Below are positions 8,340 to 16,697 of a stretch of DNA of 64,000 bases, in pieces (position 1 is the first letter of the stretch; every line of letters begins with the position of its first letter). This DNA comes from Streptomyces sp. TRM49041 (GTDB taxonomy: Bacteria > Actinomycetota > Actinomycetes > Streptomycetales > Streptomycetaceae), in contig NZ_VSRY01000173.1 in assembly GCF_008271805.1 (NCBI RefSeq), positions 160,379 through 224,378 of the forward strand, written 5' to 3'. Both the position numbers and the translations under genes were made by a program. The notes under the pieces are model-generated. The model had not been told where the DNA came from. It was given only the letters and a program-made list of their open reading frames with translations, and ran no database searches.

Positions 8340-8909
8340 GTGGGGGGACACGATGCGGAGCTCGGCGCAGCCGTTCGGCGCGCCCAGCTCGGGGACGAGG
8401 CCGCGTTCGCGCGGGTGTACCGGCTGGTCCAGCCGGGGCTGCTCGGATATGTGCGCGGGCTCGTCGGGGACGACGCCGAGGACGTGGCCTCCGACGCGTG
8501 GCTGGAGATCGCCCGGGACCTCGGGCGGTTCCGGGGCGACGGCAACGGCTTCCGCGGCTGGGTGGCGGCCATCGCCCGCCATCGGGCGCTGGACCATCTG
8601 CGCAGGCAGCGGCGCCGGCCCCGTACCTCGACGCTGGAGCAGGACGTACTGGAACTGCCGGACGGGCAGGACACGGCCGTCGCCGCGCTGGAGTCCCTCT
8701 CGACCGAACAGGCGCTCGCCCTGATCCGTGGCCTCCCGCGCGACCAGGCGGAGGCGGTGCTGCTGCGCGTCGTGGTGGGCCTGGACGGCCCGGCGGCGGC
8801 GCGCGTGCTCGGCAAACAGCCGGGCGCGGTACGGACCGCCGCGTACCGGGGGCTGAGGAGACTCGCCGGGCGACTCGAAGAGGGCGGAGCGACAGGACGA
8901 GCCCGGTGA
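8340..8909 (+). CDS. ECF RNA polymerase sigma factor (first of two paralogues)
   Basis: A 189-residue group 4 sigma factor. Region 2 is at ~20-90 (AFARVYRLVQPGLLGYVRGLVG, DAEDVASDAWLEIARDL, GFRGWVAAIARHRALDHLR) and region 4 at ~115-175 (LIRGLPRDQAEAVLLRVVVG, KQPGAVRTAAYRGLRRL). GTG 8340 follows GCGGAGAGG and gives the same MG-x-x-DAEL start as the paralogue at 10949. No anti-sigma gene follows, unlike the paralogue. It is strongly similar along its length to the second sigma but lacks that protein's C-terminal tail, so it is probably a duplicate. Promoter targets unknown. Confidence 0.92.
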   Translation: MGGHDAELGAAVRRAQLGDEAAFARVYRLVQPGLLGYVRGLVGDDAEDVASDAWLEIARDLGRFRGDGNGFRGWVAAIARHRALDHLRRQRRRPRTSTLEQDVLELPDGQDTAVAALESLSTEQALALIRGLPRDQAEAVLLRVVVGLDGPAAARVLGKQPGAVRTAAYRGLRRLAGRLEEGGATGRAR

Positions 8910-9047
8910 GAGCGCGCGGAGGACGGCCGGACGGCGCCGGGGCGGACAGGATGGTCCACCTCGAAGCTGCGGGACATTTCCATTGCGACGGTTTCTGTCG
9001 AAGTAGACTTAGACGCATTACGTCGCAGTCGATGTGTGGGAGGCCGA

Positions 9048-10553
9048 GTGAAGAAGAGCCTGCCGGCCAAGCCGGACGACGTGGTCGACCGGGACCGGGA
9101 GTGGGATCTGCTCACGGAGTTCCTCACTGACCCGGATCCGGCGATGCGGCTCGGCCTCGTGTCGGGGCGGCGTCGGCATGGGAAGTCATACCTTCTACAG
9201 GCCCTGTCCGAGCAGGTCGGCGGCCTGTACGTCACAGCGGTCCGGGAGGAGGGGCGGCTGCCCGCGATCCAGCGGTTCAGTGACGCTGTCGCCGCCCACG
9301 CCGGCCTGCGGCCAGGGAGTCTGCGTCTGACCGACTGGCATGACGTCCTGTCCAATGCCCTTGACGTGACCGCCCGTTCGTCGCATCCGCTCCTGGTGAT
9401 CGACGAGTTGCCGTACTTGCTCCAGCACTCACCTGAAATCCCGGGGCTGCTGCAACAGCTCTACGACGAACGCCAGCGGGGTGCCCGGCCCGGTGCCGGG
9501 CCGGGGCCACGGCTGATCCTGTGCGGCTCCGCGATGAGCGTCATGCACGAACTGCTCTCGGGGACCAAACCGCTGCGGGGACGTGCCGTGGTCGATCTAC
9601 GGCTGAGTGCCTTCGACTACCGTCACAGCCGGGCCTTCTGGCAGATCGCCGACCCGCTGACCGCGCTGAAGGTGCACGCGGTCCTGGGCGGGGCGCCCGG
9701 CTACCGGCCGGTGGCTGCCCGGCCGCATCCGGACGACGGCTTCGATACCTGGCTTACCCGGACGCTGCTCGACCCGGGGCGGGCCGTGTACTCGCGTACC
9801 GAGACCGAGTACCTGCTGCGCGAGGACCCGAGGATCACACAGCACACGCTGTACTACGACATCCTCACCGCGATCGCGCAAGGCGCCACCACCCCGAGCA
9901 AGATCGGTGCCGCCCTGGAGCGCCCGCGCAACGCCGTCGCTCACCCGCTCGGAGTGCTGGAATCCACCGGCTACATCCGGCGGGAACAGGACATCCTCCG
10001 CTCCAGGCACCCCGTCATCACGCTCGCCGACCCCGTTATCCGCTTCAACCAGCTCATCACCCTCCCGCAGGCCGCCGCAGTGGAGCAGGGTTTCGCCGAG
10101 CAGGTGTGGCAGCAGGCTGCACCGACCTTCAACTCCAAAATCCTCGGGCCGCACTTCGAGGACCTGGCCCGCGACTTCACCCGTCGCTACGCCCACACCC
10201 TGTTGCCCGGTGGACTGCCCGGCCCGGTCGGTACCACCGAGGTCGCAGACCAGGCCGCCCGGACGAAGCACGAGGTCGATGTCATCGCTCTGGCCGCCGG
10301 CGAGCGCCCGCAGGCTCCCCGCGCGAGGATCGCGCTGCTGGGCGAGGCCAAGGCGACCGCCGCCCGCCGTGGGACCGGTGACCTGGAGCGTCTGGAACGT
10401 ATCCGTGGCCTGCTCGCAGACCAGGGGTACGACACCGCTGCCACCACTCTGGCCCTGTACTCTCTGCACGGCTTCTACCCCGACCTGGTCGACCTGGCCA
10501 ACCGCCGTGACGACCTCCTCCTGGTCGATCTGCCCACCCTCTACGGCAGCTGA
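9048..10553 (+). CDS. AAA ATPase of the ATPase_2/DUF234 type with a nuclease-like C-terminus
   Basis: A 501-residue P-loop protein. Walker A is GRRRHGKS (~42-49) and Walker B is PLLVIDELPYLL (~115-126). A winged-helix-like segment follows (TPSKIGAALERPRNAVAHPL, ~288-307). The C-terminal part (~395-440) has E-V-D-V-I followed about 20 residues later by L-L-G-E-A-K, the D...ExK spacing of PD-(D/E)xK nucleases, as in DUF234 proteins. GTG 9048 is preceded by GGGAGG. Such ATPases are common in archaea and in mobile DNA. It sits between two paralogous ECF sigma genes and before an integrase-like scrap, so acquisition by transfer is plausible. Role unknown. Confidence 0.85.
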   Translation: MKKSLPAKPDDVVDRDREWDLLTEFLTDPDPAMRLGLVSGRRRHGKSYLLQALSEQVGGLYVTAVREEGRLPAIQRFSDAVAAHAGLRPGSLRLTDWHDVLSNALDVTARSSHPLLVIDELPYLLQHSPEIPGLLQQLYDERQRGARPGAGPGPRLILCGSAMSVMHELLSGTKPLRGRAVVDLRLSAFDYRHSRAFWQIADPLTALKVHAVLGGAPGYRPVAARPHPDDGFDTWLTRTLLDPGRAVYSRTETEYLLREDPRITQHTLYYDILTAIAQGATTPSKIGAALERPRNAVAHPLGVLESTGYIRREQDILRSRHPVITLADPVIRFNQLITLPQAAAVEQGFAEQVWQQAAPTFNSKILGPHFEDLARDFTRRYAHTLLPGGLPGPVGTTEVADQAARTKHEVDVIALAAGERPQAPRARIALLGEAKATAARRGTGDLERLERIRGLLADQGYDTAATTLALYSLHGFYPDLVDLANRRDDLLLVDLPTLYGS

Positions 10554-10559
10554 CACCAA

Positions 10560-10631
10560 GAGCGACTGGACATTCCCGAGCGGTTCCGTATCCACGACTG
10601 GCGGCACAGCAAAGGTCACGAGTTCGCGTGA
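10560..10631 (+). pseudogene. Possible tyrosine-recombinase C-terminal remnant
   Basis: Directly after the ATPase stop, the plus frame reads ERLDIPERFRIHDWRHSKG and then HEFA-stop. R-F-R-I-H-D-W-R-H resembles the H-x-x-R box of phage-type integrases (usual form VHDLRH). Only about 23 codons remain, with no start, so at most it is a scrap; chance similarity cannot be excluded. Confidence 0.35.
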
Positions 10632-10719
10632 GGCTCCGGGCGCGTTGGTCGCACGGTTTGCCACGGGGGCAGGCGACGTGTCGTATAACCCCAGGCCGGA
10701 GGTGGAGACGCCGGAAGGA

Positions 10720-10759
10720 CGACCGGGGCCGCCACCCCCCACAGGAGAGGCCCCGGTCG
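10720..10759 (+). terminator. Hairpin after the ATPase gene
   Basis: An 11-bp inverted repeat, CGACCGGGGCC (10720-10730) and GGCCCCGGTCG (10749-10759), with an 18-base loop. It lies in the 395-bp gap between the ATPase and the second sigma gene. The rest of that gap holds the integrase-like scrap and presumably the sigma promoter; an 8-bp palindrome TTGTACAA lies near 10854. Confidence 0.65.
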
Positions 10760-10948
10760 CCGTCCGCGGGTCCGTAGGACGGCCCCGTACTCCTAACAGC
10801 GCCGCAGGTGCGTTTTCTGTCACACCACCCCGAGCACCCATGCTGTTGCGTGTTGTACAAACATGGACGAGATACGGCAGGACCACGTAGCGTGCTCCTG
10901 CGCTGGGCGGAGCGGTCTGGGTTTGCCGACCGCGATGACGAACGGGTT

Positions 10949-11647
10949 GTGGGAGTGCTGGGGGACGACGCGGAGCTGACCGCCGCAGTGCTCGCGGCAC
11001 AGGACGGGAACGAGGACGCCTTCCGTACTGTGTACCGCGCCGTGCACCCGCGGCTGCTGGGATACATACGCACGCTGGTGGGCGACGCGGACGCGGAGGA
11101 CGTGGCGTCCGAGTCGTGGCTGCAGATCGCCCGGGACCTGGACAGGTTCAGCGGAGACGCGGACCGCTTCCGCGGCTGGGCGGCGCGGATCGCCCGGAAC
11201 CGGGCCCTGGACCATCTGCGCATGCGCGGCCGACGCCCCGCCCAGGGCGGTGACGAGACCGAACTGACCGACAAGCCGGCCGACTCCGACACCGCGGGCG
11301 AGGCCATGGAAGCCCTCGCCACCGGCCGCACCATGAACCTGATCGCCCAGCTCCCGCAGGACCAGGCGGAAGCCGTCATCCTGCGCGTCGTCGTCGGCCT
11401 GGACGCCAAGAGCGCCGCCGAGGCGCTCGGCAAGCGGCCCGGCGCGGTCCGTACCGCCGCTCACCGAGGGCTCAAGCGGCTCGCCGAACTGCTGGGCGCG
11501 GCCGACCAGATGGCCGCCGACCGGACGGGCGGCGCGTTGAGCGCCGTACCACCACAGCCGGGACCCCGAATCGGGTCCGGCGCGCGACACGCCGTCGCGC
11601 GCCGTGCTGTGACGCATTTGCGCTCGCGGACGCAGAAGGACATGTGA
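10949..11647 (+). CDS. ECF RNA polymerase sigma factor (second paralogue)
   Basis: A 232-residue ECF sigma factor. Region 2 includes AFRTVYRAVHPRLLGYIRTL and DAEDVASESWLQIARDL; region 4 includes LIAQLPQDQAEAVILRVVVG and KRPGAVRTAAHRGLKRL. A ~40-residue tail follows. The start is debatable: GTG 10949 gives MGVLGDDAEL, the usual beginning for this type, while GTG 10955 and upstream starts are also open and none has a good ribosome-binding site. The stop overlaps the start of the next gene (ATGTGATGG), so the sigma and the membrane protein are translationally coupled, the normal arrangement for a sigma and its anti-sigma. Confidence 0.9.
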   Translation: MGVLGDDAELTAAVLAAQDGNEDAFRTVYRAVHPRLLGYIRTLVGDADAEDVASESWLQIARDLDRFSGDADRFRGWAARIARNRALDHLRMRGRRPAQGGDETELTDKPADSDTAGEAMEALATGRTMNLIAQLPQDQAEAVILRVVVGLDAKSAAEALGKRPGAVRTAAHRGLKRLAELLGAADQMAADRTGGALSAVPPQPGPRIGSGARHAVARRAVTHLRSRTQKDM

Positions 11648-12804
11648 TGGCCGACGAGCGGAATGAGTGGCTCGACCACGAAGCGGCGGAGCGACTGCTG
11701 CGTGGTGAGCCGGTCGACGCCGACGACGACTACACACGGTTGCGGGCCGAGCGCCTCGCGGAGGCGCTGGAGAGCGTACGCGCGGCCAACGGGCCGCTCA
11801 GCGCGGGACCGTCGGGTGAACTGCCCGGCGAGGAGGCGGCGCTGACGGCGTTCCGTGCCGCCCGCTCCGAGCGCGCGGCGCGGCCGCAGGTGGCCCGTGC
11901 CGGCTCGGACCTCGGTTCCGTACGGATCGGTGCCGCGCTGCGTCCGCCGCGCTGGGCCCGGCCCGCGCGCTGGGTACGCCCGGCCCGCTGGGGCCTGGCC
12001 GCCTCGGTCGCCGGGCTCGCGGTGGGCGGCGTGGCCGTCGCCGCCGGTACCGGCGTGCTGCCCGCGTTCGGCGGCGACAACGGCCCCGCGCCCGTCGCCT
12101 CCGCCGCCGTCCCGTCGGAGCTGAACGCCCCCGAGAGCCCGGCCGTCACGCCGCGCGGGTCGCACGGCCCGTCTGCACCCACGCACCCGGGCATGCATCC
12201 GTCCGGTTCGCCGGTGCCGTCGACCGGCGCGGACGGTGCCGTGACCAGCGGTTCCGACGGCTCGTATGACAACGATGGCGCTTCGGGCGGCCGTACCGAC
12301 GGCGGCGCCTGGGGCCGCGACGCCACGCAGGCCCCGGACGGCACCTGGCCGGACCGGACCACGCAGGCGTGCCGCGACTTCCGCGACGGCCGCCTCGACA
12401 GCGCGCGCAGGCAGCGGCTGGAGGTGGCGGCGAAGGCCGACGGCGGCGTCCAGCGGTTCTGCGACCAGGTCCTGGCCGGGGGAGGCCGGCAGTCCGGCGG
12501 CGGCTCCTCCGCCGGTACGGGCGCGGACACCGGAACCGGCACGGGCAGTACCGGCGGCGGTGACCGCGACCGGGACAGCGGCGACGCGGACAGCGACCGC
12601 GACACCGGCCGCGGTGGCGGCGACAGGAACGGCGGCGGGACCGGCGGCACGGGTGACCGTAAGCCCGGTGATGGTGACAAGGCGTCGGGCGCCGATGCCT
12701 CGGGCAGTACGGCCGGTACGGACGGTACGGGCGGTACGGTCGGCTCCGCCTCCGCCACGTCCTGGACCGCGCCCGTCACGTCCGCATCCGGCCTCGCCGT
12801 CTGA
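11647..12804 (+). CDS. Single-pass membrane protein, putative anti-sigma partner
   Basis: A 385-residue protein. The cytoplasmic N-terminal ~110 residues (MADERNEWLDHEAAERLLRG...) are acidic/helical. One membrane helix at ~118-140 (WGLAASVAGLAVGGVAVAAG) is followed by a long, disordered Gly/Asp/Thr/Ser-rich extracytoplasmic region, with a more ordered part at ~235-275 (TQACRDFRDGRLDSARRQRL). ATG 11647 has GAAGGA six bases upstream and overlaps the sigma stop. Topology and coupling suggest an anti-sigma factor, but no ZAS zinc motif is visible, so the role is inferred from context. Confidence 0.75.
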   Translation: MADERNEWLDHEAAERLLRGEPVDADDDYTRLRAERLAEALESVRAANGPLSAGPSGELPGEEAALTAFRAARSERAARPQVARAGSDLGSVRIGAALRPPRWARPARWVRPARWGLAASVAGLAVGGVAVAAGTGVLPAFGGDNGPAPVASAAVPSELNAPESPAVTPRGSHGPSAPTHPGMHPSGSPVPSTGADGAVTSGSDGSYDNDGASGGRTDGGAWGRDATQAPDGTWPDRTTQACRDFRDGRLDSARRQRLEVAAKADGGVQRFCDQVLAGGGRQSGGGSSAGTGADTGTGTGSTGGGDRDRDSGDADSDRDTGRGGGDRNGGGTGGTGDRKPGDGDKASGADASGSTAGTDGTGGTVGSASATSWTAPVTSASGLAV

Positions 12805-13028
12805 GCCTCCCGCGTCATCCGACGCTCGGGCACGCTCCGGCAGCTCCGGCAGCTCCAGCCGTTCCTCCCGCCCCTCCAGCCCCGTTCGTCTCTCTGACCT
12901 GCGCTTTCACCCCTTCGCGCGGCAGGTGTGACACTTTTCGAGCCGGTGACGCAGTAATGAGTGAGCCGACTGGTCATCGGCGGCGCAGAGAGCCGGGGTT
13001 CCCCCCGTACCTACGGCTCAGCGCACAT

Positions 13029-13067
13029 GGCGCGGGCGGGACACGTTCCCCCGGTCCCGCCCGCGCC
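13029..13067. terminator. Bidirectional hairpin between convergent genes
   Basis: A 14-bp perfect inverted repeat, GGCGCGGGCGGGAC (13029-13042) and its complement (13054-13067), with an 11-base loop. It sits between the sigma/membrane-protein operon and the convergent L,D-transpeptidase gene and could serve both. Confidence 0.75.
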
Positions 13068-13092
13068 CTCTCTCCTCACCCGAGTGCCGTCG

Positions 13093-14022
13093 TCACCAGT
13101 GGACGACGACCTTGTCCCCCACGCGCACCTGGTCGAAGACCTTCGCCAGCCGGCCCTTGTCCCGGACGTTCACGCAGCCGTGCGAGGCCCCGTTGTAGCC
13201 GCGGGCCGCGAAGTCCGCCGAGTAGTGCACCGCCTGGCCGCGGCTGAAGAACATCGAGTACGGCATCTCGGTGTCGTAGAGCGTCGACGTCCACTCCCGC
13301 TCCTTGCGGTCCACCTTGAAGGTGCCCTCACGGGTCGGCGTGTTCTCCGAGCCGAAGCGGACGTCCATCGCCGAGATCACCTTGCCGTCGACCATCCAGG
13401 CGAGGGTCCGGCTCTCCTTGCTGATGCAGAGCACCCGGCCCGTCATACAGCGTGGGTCCGGCGCGTCCAGTTCGTTGGTCGTCTGGGGCCTCAGCTCGTT
13501 CGCGGTCGGCTTCCGCGTCATCGCGACCAGCCTCTGCCAGGTCGCCTCGTCGACCGAGCCCGTCACCGGCAGCTCCCGCTTCTTCTGGAAGCCCGAGACC
13601 GCGTCGGCGGTGATGGAGCCGTAGAAGCCGGTGGGGCTGCGGTGGAAGTAGCCGATCTGGCGCAGCCGCGCCTGGAGCTCCCGCACCTGCTCGCTCTCCG
13701 CGCCCTTCGCCATCAGCGCCTTCCCGGCCGCCGGCGCCGAGGCGGACGGCTTGCCGTCGTCGCCGCTCGGCGCGGCGGACGAGGACGGAGAGGAAGGCGA
13801 GGGCGCCGAAGGCGAGGACACCGATGGTGAAGGCGACGCCGAAGACGGCATTGAGGCCGCGGAAGGTATGGACGAAGGTACGGGGGAAAGGCTGGACGGG
13901 GCAGTGGAAGGCGAACCCGCGGGACCGGCCGCCCCCACGGCCTGGGCGGTGCAGCCCGTGGCCAGGGCGACCGCTGCCGCTGCCAGCAGTCCTCTGCGTA
14001 TGAAGGTCGTGCTGCGGTTCAC
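13093..14022 (-). CDS. L,D-transpeptidase with peptidoglycan-binding domain, lipoprotein
   Basis: A 309-residue cell-envelope enzyme expected to form 3-3 peptidoglycan cross-links. It has a signal peptide with lipobox ALATGC (Cys ~24) and a Ser/Pro-rich linker (~30-105). A PG_binding_1 domain follows at ~110-165 (SEQVRELQARLRQIGYF, GFYGSITADAVSGFQKKREL), and a YkuD domain at ~195-305 ends with catalytic SHGCVNVRD. The histidine of H-G-C and an upstream H (AVHYSADF) are present, so it should be active. ATG 14022. It is convergent with the sigma-membrane protein operon. Confidence 0.93.
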   Translation of the reverse strand: MNRSTTFIRRGLLAAAAVALATGCTAQAVGAAGPAGSPSTAPSSLSPVPSSIPSAASMPSSASPSPSVSSPSAPSPSSPSSSAAPSGDDGKPSASAPAAGKALMAKGAESEQVRELQARLRQIGYFHRSPTGFYGSITADAVSGFQKKRELPVTGSVDEATWQRLVAMTRKPTANELRPQTTNELDAPDPRCMTGRVLCISKESRTLAWMVDGKVISAMDVRFGSENTPTREGTFKVDRKEREWTSTLYDTEMPYSMFFSRGQAVHYSADFAARGYNGASHGCVNVRDKGRLAKVFDQVRVGDKVVVHW

Positions 14023-14208
14023 GTCGGCCCCCCCGGAGTTCGGATCGTCTGTACGTAGGGATACTTCCCGCCCCGCACTGGTTGCGTGCCCCCGGGGTGG
14101 TTGTGACGATGCTGTGACGCAGCTCCGGGGAAGGCTGTGAGCAAGGTCCCAGCGTGCGGCCCTCCACCCGCCGCACGCCCGCCGCTACAGTCCGTCGCGA
14201 GGATCGAT

Positions 14209-14222
14209 ACCTGCTAGTAGGT
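14209..14222. promoter_or_regulatory. ACCTGCTAGTAGGT near-palindrome in front of the acyl-CoA mutase gene
   Basis: A 14-bp element with ACCT...AGGT arms around a central CTAG and one mismatched pair. It lies 21-34 bp upstream of ATG 14243 and just before the GGGAAGG ribosome-binding site, where it would cover a promoter or start site. A repressor operator is plausible; no factor is identified. Confidence 0.4.
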
Positions 14223-14242
14223 CTATCGGGAAGGCACAGCAC

Positions 14243-15823
14243 ATGGCGCGCGAGTCGGAGTCGGGACTGCCCATCGAGCCGGTGTACGGGCCGGACGCCC
14301 TGTCCGGCTGGGACCCCGGCGAGAGGCTGGGCGAGCCCGGCTCGTATCCCTTCACCCGAGGCGTCTACCCGACGATGTACACGGGCCGTCCGTGGACCAT
14401 GCGGCAGTACGCCGGCTTCGGCACCGCCGTGGAGTCCAACGCCCGCTACAAGCAGCTGATCGCCAACGGCACCATGGGCCTCTCGGTCGCCTTCGACCTT
14501 CCCACGCAGATGGGCCACGACTCCGACGCGCCCATCGCGCACGGCGAGGTGGGCAAGGTCGGCGTGGCGATCGACTCGATCGACGACATGCGGGTGCTGT
14601 TCGGCGGGATCCCGCTGGACAAGGTGTCCACGTCGATGACGATCAACGCGCCCGCGTCCCTCCTGCTGCTCCTCTACCAACTCGTCGCCGAGGAGCAGGG
14701 CGTCAGCGCCGACAAGCTGACCGGCACGATCCAGAACGACGTGCTGAAGGAGTACATCGCCCGCGGCACGTACATCTTCCCGCCGAAGCCGTCCCTCCGG
14801 CTGATCGCGGACATCTTCAAGTACTGCAAGGCCGAGATCCCGAAGTGGAACACGATCTCCATCTCCGGCTACCACATGGCGGAGGCGGGCGCGTCACCCG
14901 CGCAGGAGATCGCGTTCACGCTCGCGGACGGCATCGAGTACGTCCGCACCGCGGTCGCGGCCGGCATGGACGTGGACGACTTCGCGCCCCGCCTGTCCTT
15001 CTTCTTCGTCTCCCGCACGACGATCCTGGAGGAGGTCGCGAAGTTCCGGGCGGCCCGTCGCATCTGGGCGCGGGTGATGCGCGACGAGTTCGGCGCGAAG
15101 AACCCGAAGTCGTGGATGCTGCGCTTCCACACCCAGACGGCCGGCGTCCAGCTCACCGCCCAGCAGCCGGAGGTCAACCTGGTCCGCGTCGCCGTCCAGG
15201 GTCTGGCGGCGGTGCTCGGCGGCACGCAGTCGCTGCACACCAACTCCTTCGACGAGGCCATCGCGCTCCCCACGGACAAGAGCGCCCGCCTGGCTCTCCG
15301 AACGCAGCAGGTCCTCGCGTACGAGACGGACGTGACGGCCACGGTGGACCCGTTCGCGGGCTCGTACGTCATCGAGAAGATGACCGACGAGGTCGAGGCG
15401 GCCGCCCTGGAGCTGATGACGAAGGTCGAGGACCTCGGCGGCGCCGTCAACGCCATCGAGCACGGCTTCCAGAAGAACGAGATCGAGCGCAGCGCGTACC
15501 GGATCGCCCAGGAGACGGACTCCGGCGAGCGCGTCGTCGTGGGCGTCAACCGCTTCCAGCTCGACGAGGAGGAGCCGTACGAGCCGCTCCGCGTCGACCC
15601 GGCCATCGAGGCCCAGCAGGCAGAACGCCTCGCCAAGCTCCGCGCCGAGCGCGACCAGGCGGTGGTCGACGCGGCCCTGGCCGAGCTGAAGAAGGCAGCG
15701 GAGGGCACGGACAACGTCCTGTACCCCATGAAGGACGCACTCAAGGCCCGCGCCACGGTCGGCGAGGTCTGCGACGCCCTGCGGGAGGTCTGGGGGACGT
15801 ACGTCCCGACGGACGCGTTCTGA
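14243..15823 (+). CDS. Acyl-CoA mutase large subunit (methylmalonyl-CoA mutase type), no B12-binding domain
   Basis: A 526-residue catalytic subunit of a coenzyme-B12-dependent acyl-CoA mutase, covering only the substrate-binding TIM barrel. YPTMYTGRPWTMRQYAGFG places Tyr46 at the position of Tyr89 of P. shermanii methylmalonyl-CoA mutase, and Arg174 (YIARGTYIFPP) aligns with Arg207 by its 37-residue spacing to the active-site His211 (SISGYHMAEAGA). By these residues it resembles methylmalonyl-CoA mutase more than isobutyryl-CoA mutase (Phe/Gln). The cobalamin-binding DxHxxG domain is absent and no small subunit is encoded nearby, so a partner elsewhere is required. Downstream is a MerR regulator gene, 49 bp away. 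Confidence 0.9.
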   Translation: MARESESGLPIEPVYGPDALSGWDPGERLGEPGSYPFTRGVYPTMYTGRPWTMRQYAGFGTAVESNARYKQLIANGTMGLSVAFDLPTQMGHDSDAPIAHGEVGKVGVAIDSIDDMRVLFGGIPLDKVSTSMTINAPASLLLLLYQLVAEEQGVSADKLTGTIQNDVLKEYIARGTYIFPPKPSLRLIADIFKYCKAEIPKWNTISISGYHMAEAGASPAQEIAFTLADGIEYVRTAVAAGMDVDDFAPRLSFFFVSRTTILEEVAKFRAARRIWARVMRDEFGAKNPKSWMLRFHTQTAGVQLTAQQPEVNLVRVAVQGLAAVLGGTQSLHTNSFDEAIALPTDKSARLALRTQQVLAYETDVTATVDPFAGSYVIEKMTDEVEAAALELMTKVEDLGGAVNAIEHGFQKNEIERSAYRIAQETDSGERVVVGVNRFQLDEEEPYEPLRVDPAIEAQQAERLAKLRAERDQAVVDAALAELKKAAEGTDNVLYPMKDALKARATVGEVCDALREVWGTYVPTDAF

Positions 15824-15872
15824 GGGGCCGCTTGACCCTGACACCGTGTGAGGCCGTGTCGTAGGAGTCGTC

Positions 15873-16697
15873 ATGTTCACCATCGGAGACTTCGCCCGGC
15901 ACGGCCGCGTGTCCGTCCGCATGCTGCGTCACTACGACGCCGTCGGGCTGCTGCGCCCCGCCCACGTCGACCCGCACAGCGGTTACCGGTTCTACGAGGC
16001 CGGGCAACTGGCCCGGCTGAACCGGGTCATCGCGCTCAAGGACCTCGGTTTCACGCTCGAGCAGGTACGGGTGATCGTGGACGACGAGGTCGGCGCCGAC
16101 GAGCTGCGCGGAATGCTGCGGCTGCGGCGGGCCGAGCTGCGGGCCGCGGTGGCCGAGGCGACGGCCAGGCTGGGGCAGGTCGCGGCGAGGCTCCGGGCCA
16201 TCGAGAGCGAGGGACACATGTCCACGCAGGACGTCGTCGTCAAGAGCGTTCCCGCCGTACGGCTCGCCGAGCTGAGCGGCATCGCCAGGAGTTACGGGCC
16301 CGCCGATATCGGGCCCGTCATCACGCCCCTCTACGAGGAGCTGTGCGCCCGGCTGTCCGCGGCCGGGGTCACCGGCTTCGGCCCGGGCATCGCGTACTAC
16401 GAGGACGCCCCGGCCGGCGACGGCTCGATCGTCGTCCACGCCGGGATGGCCGTCCCGGCCGACGCGACCGCCCAGGACGTCGACTTCGTCGACCTGCCCG
16501 CCGTAGAGCACGCGGCCACCGTGATCCACCGCGGCCCGATGGACGACGTCCTCCCGACCGCGCAGACCCTGGCCGCCTGGATCGACGCCCACGGCTACCG
16601 GTCCACCGGGTACGCGCGCGAGCTCTACCTGGAGTGCCCGGACGACCGGACGAAGTGGGTGACCGAGCTCCAGGAGCCGGTGGCCGGCACGCCGTAG
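15873..16697 (+). CDS. MerR-family regulator with GyrI-like effector-binding domain
   Basis: A 274-residue regulator. An N-terminal MerR helix-turn-helix (MFTIGDFARHGRVSVRMLRH, YDAVGLLRPAHVD, ~1-70) is followed by a coiled coil (~75-115) and a C-terminal AraC/GyrI-type effector pocket (~120-270). This is the BltR/BmrR-like architecture for sensing hydrophobic or cationic small molecules. ATG 15873 has GTAGGAG upstream. Targets are unknown; the preceding mutase gene on the same strand could be co-transcribed. Confidence 0.93.
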   Translation: MFTIGDFARHGRVSVRMLRHYDAVGLLRPAHVDPHSGYRFYEAGQLARLNRVIALKDLGFTLEQVRVIVDDEVGADELRGMLRLRRAELRAAVAEATARLGQVAARLRAIESEGHMSTQDVVVKSVPAVRLAELSGIARSYGPADIGPVITPLYEELCARLSAAGVTGFGPGIAYYEDAPAGDGSIVVHAGMAVPADATAQDVDFVDLPAVEHAATVIHRGPMDDVLPTAQTLAAWIDAHGYRSTGYARELYLECPDDRTKWVTELQEPVAGTP

